Of a stretch of 64,000 nucleotides of DNA, positions 47,026-57,200 are shown piece after piece. Every line of letters starts with the position of its first letter. The stretch's first letter is position 1. This DNA comes from Nymphalis io (Eukaryota; Arthropoda; Insecta; Lepidoptera; Nymphalidae): positions 3,224,001 through 3,288,000 of the forward strand of contig NC_065901.1 of NCBI RefSeq assembly GCF_905147045.1. The letters run 5' to 3'. Made by a program: the position numbers and the translations under genes. The notes under the pieces were generated by a model that was not told where the DNA came from, did not search any database, and worked only from the letters and a program-made list of their open reading frames with translations.

Positions 47026-47537
47026 CTAAATAGGTGATAGTGTACTTCTTGATTAAACTGAAATAAAATAGACTGTTTGATGATAACTGCTGTAAAAGTA
47101 TAAAGTTATAAGTTCAGAATATTTATTAATATGTTGCTGTTCTGGTTACTGTAATAGAGGATGGAATGGTAATTTAGTGAGAATAGTAGGCAAGATTTTC
47201 AATATTGGTCACACTATTCTCAAATTTACAGCATGATGAGTTTGTATGATTCTCAGATACATGTCAAAAACCAATTAATTTAGTTAAAAACTGACCACTA
47301 AAAGTTGAAAAACTAGGTTCTGTGTGAAATCCAAGGCACTAATCCATTATTAATTTTACGATTAATATATCATGCTAAAGCAAAATCAATCAATCATCAA
47401 TTCTTTCATAGTCCATTCTGTAGGTATCTTTCTAGTAAGTTTCATTCGTGAAACATCTAAAGGAACTTAAATTAAGCTTTTTGTTTATTTGCTATAAGGC
47501 CAGGAAAGGTAAGAATAAAATTTGCATCAGACCATTT

Positions 47538-47580
47538 TATCGATATACATATTTTATCGATACAGACCATTTTATCGATA
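47538..47580. promoter_or_regulatory. Three tandem DRE-like TATCGATA sites
   Basis: TATCGATA occurs at 47,538-47,545, 47,555-47,562 and 47,573-47,580, each preceded by T-rich sequence and twice by CAGACCATTT. TATCGATA is the DNA replication-related element bound by DREF in Drosophila, common in promoters and insulators of housekeeping genes. No transcription start is evident here; the nearest gene starts are over 3 kb away (RALGAPB) and about 1.8 kb away (BAP31). Regulatory use is inference. Confidence 0.4.
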
Positions 47581-47678
47581 GACATTTTGCACAAACTAAT
47601 AATTGGATAAAGCTTGTAGCTTTAACCCTTAAAATAAGCACTTTAAAAGGCCCACAATATATGGCTTTACTCCGTAAT

Positions 47679-47703
47679 AATTCGATGGCAGCAAAGTAGA
47701 TAC
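47679..47703 (+). repeat. Left arm of 25-bp perfect inverted repeat
   Basis: Identical, in reverse complement, to 49,956-49,980. Weaker similarity extends a little on both sides. The core reads TTCGATGGCAGCAAAGTAGA. The arms enclose about 2.25 kb including the truncated LINE. They could be ends of a DNA transposon or two inverted copies of one dispersed repeat. Confidence 0.6.
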
Positions 47704-48039
47704 ACACATCCACATAATAGCAATTTTTTCAGGAGAGCACATTAAGTAAAAAATAGTTACCATTTCGACATTTATGTATCAATTAACTCGAAATTTTCCA
47801 TGGTGATTTAAAATAACATTTTTTATTTATTGTATAACGGGTTTTATCGCTATGTCGTTGTTTTTCTGAAATAATGTAGATGTATTTTTTTTACTTTGTA
47901 AAAGCCTCAACGTAAAAGAAGACATCTGCCTGTTATCTCATCATTCTAATTAAAATATTTAATAGATTAAGGTAACACCTCCAGAATTATTTTCTAAGGA
48001 TATTTAGATAAATCTAAGCGACACAAAAACAGACGTACG

Positions 48040-49328
48040 TAACACACATCTGGGGTGAAGCTATCGACAAGCATGGAAAATCGTTGGCTGTCAGCCTCGA
48101 TATCTCCAAGGCTTTCTATAGGGTCTGGCACAGAAGTCTTCTCTCCAAGCTGCCGGCATATGGTCTGCCTGCTCAGCTATGCACCTGGATTGCCAGCTTC
48201 CTACACAAGCGTAGCCTTCGCGTTTTAGTTGATGGTTGCGCTTCACAATTCTATGTAGTGAATGCTGGGGTGCCCCAGGGATCTGTGCTATCTCCCACAC
48301 TCATTCTTTTGTATATCAATGATATGCTCTCTCTTGGGAACATATATTGCTATGCGGACGATAGTACAGTGCATGGTGGATACCACGGACGCGCAGTGGC
48401 TGGGCGACCGGAAATTGAGGAGGGGCGGAAGGATCTTTTCATTGAACTCGATAGGACATTAGAGCTCATCGCCAAATGGGGCTCTGATAATTTTGTTGAG
48501 TTTAATGCCAAGAAAACACAGGTATGCGATCTCACAGCGAAAACGTCAACATTTTCCCCTCTTCCCCCCCTCTGTGGTACTCCGCTGGTGATACAAAGCA
48601 AAATCGCCATGCTGGGGATTGACGTTCGCTGCGACCTTAGTCCAAGGGATTACATCGAGGCTGTTATAAAAACAGCTTCACGGAAACTCGGAGTTCTGAA
48701 ACAAGGTGCGGCGTTTTTCACGCCACAACAACTGTGCCTGCTGTACAAAACAAAGGTACGGTCTTGCGTGGAATATTGCTCGCACCTTTGGGATGGCTCC
48801 GCTAAGTACCTAATGGAGGCCTTGGACCGGTTGCAGCGACGTGCAGTACGCGTTATTGGCGACGTAAAGGTCACAAACACCCTCGAACCTTTACAATTGC
48901 GTCGAGAGATAGCAGCGCTGAGCGCTTTCTATCGACTGTATCACGGCGAGTGCTCTGAGGAATTATTCTCTCTAATTCCTGCTTCTCCCTTCCTTCTTAA
49001 CGAGCTCCACGCGAGCTGGTTCTCGATGTCACCGCCTAACTGTGACATCAATTCCATCGCGCACAAAGAAATTTGGCAACTCCTTTCTTTGTCGCACTTC
49101 CAAAAAATGGAATTCCTTACCAGCTCACGTGTTCCCTTCCTCTTACAACCTGGGTTCCTTCAAACGAGGCGTGAAGAGGCATCTTGCGGGCCGGCAAGGC
49201 GAAGGCGGCTAGTGCAGAACGTTTTTCCGTCTGTACTGGCCGTCGTCGCGTTTGGACTCTACTACCACTTACCATCAGGTGGAGTAAAGTCATTTGCCCT
49301 CCCGGCGAATATATATAAAAAAGTCTAA
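48040..49328 (+). mobile_element. 5'-truncated Jockey-like LINE with open reverse transcriptase frame
   Basis: The frame is open from the truncation point to the stop at 49,326-49,328; the first ATG is at 48,084, and numbering uses it. Motifs are VSLDISKAF (Asp6), AGVPQGSVLSP at 61-71 and the catalytic YADD at 90-93, followed by the usual C-terminal region (LDRLQRRAVRVIGD). The endonuclease and the first reverse transcriptase blocks are missing, so it cannot move by itself. The usual AFD of motif A reads AFY (Tyr12). The 3' end carries CTTACCATCAGGTGGAGTA and then CCCTCCCGGCG and a short A-rich tail. The near-intact frame suggests a fairly recent insertion. Confidence 0.8.
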
Positions 49329-50860
49329 CATTTTTAGACTAAAATTTTATTATTTTAGACCATAAAAAAGGCTACAGTTGGTCATCCTTAAATGATACAC
49401 ATATGATATCGTGGACGCTTTTTTTATCTTTTAAAAAAATCAATTCTGGCATACGTGATTGTTGCTCAACTTAAGCCGTTAAGGCAGCGAACACAACGAA
49501 AGCTCTCAAAAACAATACATTTTCTCCGTTTCTGCAACATTTATTATTGATGCTCCTTTTGGTTGTAGCTTGATGTTAAATACAATAATAGCCTTTGATA
49601 AATGGGCTTTTCACCACTAACATAATTTTCAATATGAACCGGTATTTTTTGAGATTAGCGCGTTCAACCACACAAACTCTTTAGCTTTATAATATTAGTA
49701 AAGATTAATTACAGAAAATTAAAAAAAAAACTTATAACTCAACAATTATTATCACTTTCAAATTACTTCTAATGGAAAAAAAGTTATTATTTAAATTATG
49801 CGTCGTCAACTGCTGTTGATTCTCCTACGCTACTGTATTTTATATTTTTGTAAAAATCATAGTAGATACCTACTATGATTTTTGATAGAAACTAATATTT
49901 TAAGGATACATAAATGTAGAGTGCTATAAACAATATTTCACAAATGCAGATGTTCGTATCTACTTTGCTGCCATCGAATTGTTACAGTAGGATAGGAATT
50001 CATAGTTACTATGGATACAGTAGGCAGTATAAGGATCTAATTTTTTTGAGAAGTATTTATAGATGCTGAAACCGCTTCCTCTATCACCATCAGATGTAAT
50101 TGATTGAGAAAAAATATTGGGAAGCTCGCCTCTCATATTTATTACTTCACACTTCTTTATAATACAATGTTAACACCATAAAAGCAATTAGTGGCCATAG
50201 CAAGTTATTAAAACAAAAAAAAAACAGCAGTCAGTGCCCGCCCAGCAGTTTTATGTATACGTCCCAAGCCAAAGAATATTCTCAATTTTATTTGTATTTT
50301 TTTAATGACATTCAGTTATGCCAACTGGGCACAGATTATGTGCTCATAGAAAAATAAATAAATTTTGTACGTAGTACCTATTTAGCTTATACCCATATCG
50401 TCCTATATTGACAGCTGACAGTTGTCAATGTCAAATTTTGATTTATGTCATTGAAGTGCATTAAAATTGGTTTTTCTGTTTATTAAAAGAGGAAATAAAA
50501 ATTTTCTTCACACATATTCAGAAACGAGTTAAACAACATACAACATTATACAAAAACATTAACATATTTTTAAATTACTTAACAGTTTACTGAAACCGAA
50601 GTGTTGTATACCGTTAGGTATACCTTATTTATGAATGTGGGAATCTTTAACAGAGTCAACAGCAAAGTAAGTTTTCCTATTGAATATGAGTTTAAATATG
50701 TGATGATTTTAAAATGAGTCGATAATACTAAGTATAAGATATATGTCTGTGGCATCATGATTTGTTATTACAAATAGAAAATATAAAAAAAGAAAGTTCA
50801 ATCTCTTCTATTTATTTTTACACAGTATGTTTCCATTCTAATTAAAAAAAAAAACTTACG
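49329..50860. other. Upstream region of RALGAPB with inverted-repeat arm and putative promoter
   Basis: AT-rich spacer. 49,956-49,980 is the right arm of the 25-bp inverted repeat. A GC-balanced stretch about 50,380-50,670 contains a dense run of TGACA/TGTCA motifs (50,408-50,450) and a splice donor AAAGTAAGT whose GT is at 50,667-50,668. This is a likely promoter and 5' non-coding exon of RALGAPB. No coding exon was seen. Confidence 0.4.
50408..50450. promoter_or_regulatory. Cluster of TGACA/TGTCA motifs, putative RALGAPB promoter
   Basis: Six TGACA or TGTCA pentamers occur in 43 bp, partly arranged as the inverted repeat TTGACAGCTGACAGTTGTCAA. It is 0.9 kb upstream of the RALGAPB start codon and about 215 bp before a good splice donor, consistent with a promoter ahead of a 5' non-coding exon. 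The factor is unknown. Confidence 0.35.
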
Positions 50861-51150
50861 TTTTTTTTTTATAGAATAGGAAGGTGGACGAGCATATGGG
50901 CCACCTGATGGTAAGTGGTCACCAAACGCCCTTAGACATTGGCATTGTAAGAAATGTCAACCATCGCTTATAGCCAATGCGCCACCAACCTTGGGAACTA
51001 AGATTTTATGTCCCTTGTGCCTGTAATTACACTGGATCACTCACCCTTCAAACCGGAACACAACAATATCAAGTATTGCTGTTTTGCGGTAGAATATCTG
51101 ATGAGTGGGTGGTACCTACCCAGACGAGCTTGCACAAAGCCCTACCACCT
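50861..51150 (-). repeat. Poly(A)-tailed SINE (family A)
   Basis: A T-run at 50,861-50,870 begins the copy, and CTTGCACAAAGCCCTACCACC ends it. It is nearly identical to the copies at 39,231 and 57,061. It lies in the 5' intron of RALGAPB, about 125 bp before the splice acceptor of the exon carrying the start codon. Confidence 0.8.
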
Positions 51151-51298
51151 GTTATGTCCTGTACATTCAGGGTTCAGTGTCTTAAGTTGTTACCAAATTT
51201 GTTATTACTTAATTTTATTGAGATTAACTATGTAGAAATAACATGGAAATTGTGTATATCCCCTTGACTATTTTATGCAGATTAAGGAGGGTGACGGA

Positions 51299-54200
51299 AT
51301 GTATTCCGAATGGAACTCCCTGCCATTGGAAGGTGGTGGACATGGAGTGCTTGGTGCAGTGGGTGGCCGTGATGTTGTCCTAGCAGTTGTGCAACAATTA
51401 GCCTCACACCAACCTAGTCCACTTACTACTGACAGTGAGGTGATTATTATTATATTAAGAGGTATTTATTTGTATGTAACATTAAACTTTTACATAAAGG
51501 AAATATTTTGTTATATATTTAAATTATAGTAGAGATAATTTAGTGGACAGAACTTCCTATATTTTACTTACATTACTTTATACTTTATTGTACACCACAA
51601 AGTATAAATATAAAAAGAAAACAAAATACATATTACATGGATACAACCTAATTAGTGTACAACTTTGGAGGCCTCATATTATTTAAATTGTATATAAAAG
51701 ATAACCTTTATCAAAATGATCATGATCTAGTCCAGAAGTAAAGTTACAAAAACCTGTATTCAGTAAATAAATTACATAGCTCATCATATGTGTTATGTAA
51801 TATACAATACTATTTAATTTCTTTGCATGTTTTCTTTGCGTCTGTTGTTTTCTTTGTTGTTGTTAACTGATCTAAGTTCGATTCTAGATTCCTAGGCTGG
51901 TCTGGATGGTGTTCAGCCAGTCTGTCCATGATGGGATTGTCTCTATTACGGACCACCATTCAAAGATCCAGAATGTTTTGGCAGTTGCCATTTGTGCCCT
52001 ATTCACCAGATTCCCTGCTTTAAAGTTCTTAGTGACGCGTTATTGCAACCAACAAACCATGCTATGGCAAGCATGGGATATGCTGTCGTGCAATTGCAGC
52101 ATTGCATTGCATGAGGATGGCTGTCTCGTAATTATGTTCCTGTGCCTTATGTATTGTGAGAATGTTGGATCCTTCGTGGTGGCCGTTGGTGTTTGTTGAG
52201 ATTCTTTCTCTGTGTAAATATTAAGTACAGGGTCTTACGTTGGGTCTTAGAGATTGCTATCTCTAAGACCATCGCCGTATGGACGTACTTTATAATATCA
52301 AAACTTATAAATTTCTTTTATGAAAATTTCTAAAAGAATAAACTTTTTTGCATTTTCTTCAAGGTTGAATGGGTGCTAGAAGTAATTCGTTATGGTCTTT
52401 CACTGCCTCTAACTGAGCATGAAGCACTTCGAGATTGTGTCCGCGTTTGCTGTTCGTGGCTATCAGCATTGCTGCCGCCTGCTGCCCCGGCACAACCTCC
52501 GCCTCCAGCTGTCCCTCCGCCGTTGGCTGCAGAACCTCATAGATATGCTAATAAAATCCTTAATCACCTCCATAATTTATTTGTGCCACGGCCAAATGAG
52601 AGTAAGTATTTTAAAAATTATCGTTTTATATAATAATTATAAATAGTATGTACATATATACATTGTAATGTCATAAAAATTTTATTTATTTTTTACAAGC
52701 ACTCGCATTTATTTATCAAACGGAATTAGGTGAGTCAAGTAAAAAATAATGTAAATGTTTATCTAACAGAGAAGTTGTTAAGCTTATTCTATTCTAATGT
52801 CGATGGGTGGCCTACGATGTTTTCTTTCATCGCTGGCAGCAAGAAGTCATATTATATAACACAAATTAAGCCCATGAACATTCAGTTTTTTTTTTATATA
52901 TAATATTATAGGTAGGCGGATGAGCATATAGGCCACCTGATGGTATGTGGTCATCAACGCCTATAGACATTGGCATTGTAAGAAATGTTAACCATCGCTT
53001 ACATCGTCAATGCGCCACCAACCTTGGGAACTAAGATGTTATGTCCTTTGTGCCTGTAATTACACTGGCTCACCCTTCAAACCGGAACACAACAATACCG
53101 TACCGTACCATACCAGGTTTGAACACGCGATTATCTCTTAAAATCCATGTATTCAGGGCCATGTCTATCACAAGCAAAGTAGTAAAGCATTAAATTTAAA
53201 AATGACAGACTAAAATATATTATGCTATAATTTAAAATGTTGTCCTTTCTGCAGGCGGGAACCTTATAAGCAAACAAGCCGTACTCTGTCATCGAGTACT
53301 TCGGCTAGCACGTTCATTAGCCGACAGCGCCTCGCTTGGCCCACGTGAGTGGCGATCGCTACTGCTGCTGCTATTGGCTGCTGCAGCGGCACTACTAGCG
53401 CCGCCCGCACCTCTGTACGGCGCCGCCGAGCAACTTTGCGAACGAGTCCTTTGCGTGCTCTTTGAAGTGTGGATACTTGCATGTCACAGGTGAACAGCAA
53501 GAAGAAAGAGAAATGTCGATCAGGTTTTTTTATTTTAAATGAGATTGAATAGCTGAAGCGATCTCCGCCAGATGCTTCCCGTCGCCGGCGCTGTGGCGCA
53601 CGCTGCGCGAGCAGTGCGTGCGCTGGCGGCACCGCGCGCCGCTCACGGAGCAGTGGGCGCGCGTGTCGCTGTGCCTCACGGCGCGCCTGCTCGCGCACAT
53701 GTACGGCCCGCTCTACCCCGCCATGCCCATCGGTCGGTGCACTCTCTCTTTATCTGTCTCTCTCTTCGAATACCTACTCGAATTGAATGTTAAACGTGAT
53801 TCACTGTATATGTTTTCGTGTTTTGGTCGATCCGCCCTCAACGAACGGAATTCGATAATTCGTCTGTTGATTTATTCTCAGCTTACGAAGATAAATAATA
53901 AATGACTTCAGAAAAAATTAAAAACAATTTCATAACAATTTTAGGGCAAAAGTTTATTAAATAGATGATTCTTAAATGTAAGTTACTTTTTACAAAAGAT
54001 TAATTTCTGATCTTTGAAAATGGATTAACATTTCGTAGGCGAAGAAGATGCAAATCTAGTACCGGCGGATATGAGCGCCGAGGCGGTGACGCAGAGCTGG
54101 TACCGCATGCTGCATACCATCGGCAACCCCGTCGACCTCACCAAGCCGCATCTCATCAGCCACACTCCGGAGTTCCTGCAGGTAACATGCTGTACAACCA

Positions 54201-57200
54201 TTATCATCCGAGAAGAAGAAAAACAACTGTATTTACCTTATCACTTTGTCACAAACATGGCAAGTTACTGGTCATTGTTCAAATATAACCTATATGGGTG
54301 TGTGTAAATATGAACCTTGCCTCCAATATTGAGTGTGTATCCAACAGTACTGGATGACTGCGGAAGAGGGTCGTGAGGGTCGGGAGGGTCGCGAGGCGTG
54401 GGTGGGTTCGCTCGCTCACATCTTCCACCGCGCCATGCTGGGCGTGGCCGCGCACGTCGATGCCTTTCTCGGTGAGTGGTGCACTGTTCTCTCGTCGGAT
54501 TGGCATGGATTTTTTTTTTGTGAAATTTTATGCTATTGTATTCATAGCAATAATCAAGACAGGCAAATTAAATTAAATTTTACAATAAGATTATAAATTA
54601 AAATATATTGTGCTAAGTTCAGACTTTTGTAAACTTTTGTTCTCTTCAAAGATTTTGTTCCTAAGTTACTCAGTTTCTCAATTATAGTGTCGGTTTTTTT
54701 GTCTGATTCACTTATAAATATTAATTGGGATTAAGAACACGCTAATTACATACCGTAGAGGTGTTTGTTGTGTAGCTATGAGTATTACTTCTAATTTCAA
54801 TTTCCTTGTGTGGGTTTTAATTTCACATCAACATGTATTGGTTGTTTTTGTATGCTCATATAATATGATATAATATGCTTTGGGTTTCAAGGGATGATTA
54901 CAATTTAGAATTATTAATATTTATTTTAAAAATTAACAGGTAACTGTGAAAGTTTATGAGCAAAAAGAGATAATTTATTTGCAATATATTCATTTTTTGT
55001 TCACAAACTTTCGGCTCTCTCCCCCTATATTTTATTACAAATCTATCTATCAGAGCACACTATGGACCTTCGACTTTTTCTTGGATTGACCTTGCAAGTC
55101 ATATATTTACTTTTACCTGAGTATATTTACTAGAATTGAGTGTGATATTTGATTATAATGAAGAGCTACATCATAAAGTATTGGAAAGCTTAAGTAGAAA
55201 AGTAAATATATGACGGTACCGAAACGTCGACGTGACGTCGCGGCAGTTGTATAATACCGTGGCACGTGACGCGCGCGTGGCAGGGCGCAGCACGGCGCGC
55301 TGGGCGGCGCAGGGCGCGGCGGCGGGCGCGGGCGCGGGGGACGAGGGTGACGTCACGCCGCCGCCGCACCGCCGCCTCGCCAAGTCCTTCAGCGCGACGC
55401 GCCCCCGGGACAAGCCGCTCGACAAAAGTATGGCGTCTCCATGATCTCCTTCATACATACGACCGATCGACTGATAAAATCACGAGCGCCCGTCGAGATC
55501 ATCAAAGTTCAAAGTTTTGCGTTTCAATCATTCGCGTACTTTACTCGAATGTTTTATATTGTAGTCGATTGCATTTGTGCATGAAAATTACTTGACTAAA
55601 AACATAACATTGGAGCAGATGATAATAGGTTCCGTAGAAGATAACGGCAGCCATATTATTTATATACTCTAATTTATGTGTCAGCGTTTCTTAAATAATT
55701 AATCTGTCATTATCTGCTAAACTATGAGTACTAGTTTGCAATATATAGTTTTGTATTTCTTTAATTTAATGTATGATATGGTAAAAAAGTAAGTCTAAAT
55801 ATTTATTTTATTTTGGGTTGATTTTATAACTTATTTGTAAATGTTTTGTAAATCGTAGTTAGATATCGATTGCACTCAACTTTTTGCTTTTATTTTTTAA
55901 ACTTTTACTTATTTAATTTATTCTTAGTTTATTATTAATTTATCCTTTAACTTGTAGCTTTTGTCGCACATTATGACTTAATTATAATTTCAGTGTTTCC
56001 CTATAAATAGATTTTTCATTTATTATAATGATGTTAAATATTATAGGTACACCACGATCATCCCTGATAGGTTTGACAAGCAGTCGACCATCAAGCGTTG
56101 TTCCAAGTACTCCGCCGAATTCCATCACTTCACAAGGTAAGCGCTTCCTCGATTAAAGACTGCGTCTTTAATTTATTGGAACATAGTATATCGTTATGTC
56201 GGTATTAAGATTTATTAGAACAAAACTTTTTAAATTTAGTTCATAAAAAATACTTTGATGTGGCGCGTTTCTTTTAAACATTTTCAGTGGTTGCTATGTA
56301 ATTGAAGCTCATTAGTTTGTAAACAATAACAATTACAGTAGGCGAATCAGAGAAGCCGCCTCTGACTCCATTGCGTCCAAAGGTCAATTCGATATTTCAT
56401 CTTTTTGGCGAATGGCTCTTCGAAGCTGCTCTCGTTGGAACGACACCGACCAACAGCAATCAACGTAAGCTTTTTAACAATGATATATATTTTTTCTGTA
56501 CACGACAGCACAAAATATAAACGTACTTATACTTCTTGATCGACATTTCAGAAAAAGCTGAAGGCACGCCGCCTCCGCCCTCTCTCTCTGACGCGACGCA
56601 AAAATTAAACATGCTGAGCTACCAAGCAGGTTCGAAGCATGATTGGAATAAAATTTAATTTATTTTTGAAAAGCAGACACCCAAATGGTCCTCCCGATGG
56701 TGCGCGGTCCTCGCTCCTTACGCCAAAAATATGGCGCCAAACATGAGTTCCAAGTCTTTTGTGCCAGTAATAACACTGGCTCACATGTCCTCTACTCCGA
56801 AGCTCTACGCAATAAGAAGTATTATAATAATGTCCTCCAGACAGATTTTGGCCTTTGCGGCCAATCTCAAGAGAGGTTAGCATATGCAGGAGATATTTAT
56901 AGTGCACAAGTGGGTGCGGAAACACAGGTGCACTCTCTATTCCTTAACTCTCATATTCCGATGGGACGGCAATCCGACACAACCGGAAACAGTTCAGGCG
57001 CAGGACCAACGGCTTTACGTGCTTTCCGAGGCACGGGAGTGTACACACAGTGTTTTTACTGGTGGTAGGGCTTTGTGCAAGCTCGTCTGGGTAGGTACCA
57101 CCCACTCATCAGATATTCTACCGCAAAACAGCAATACTTGATATTGTTGTGTTCCGGTTTGAAGGGTGAGTGAGCCAGTGTAATTACAGGCACAAGGGAC

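Larger units (their letters stand above)
47026..48039. other. Intergenic DNA with triple TATCGATA cluster
   Basis: AT-rich DNA without a gene. It includes three TATCGATA palindromes at 47,538, 47,555 and 47,573, and one arm (47,679-47,703) of a 25-bp perfect inverted repeat whose partner is at 49,956-49,980. Both are detailed as separate entries. Confidence 0.5.

Noticed and set aside
48084..49328. 414-codon frame considered as a host gene
   Set aside because: It is reverse transcriptase of a truncated LINE (VPQGS and YADD motifs), with the family's 3' end also found at 19,553-19,628.
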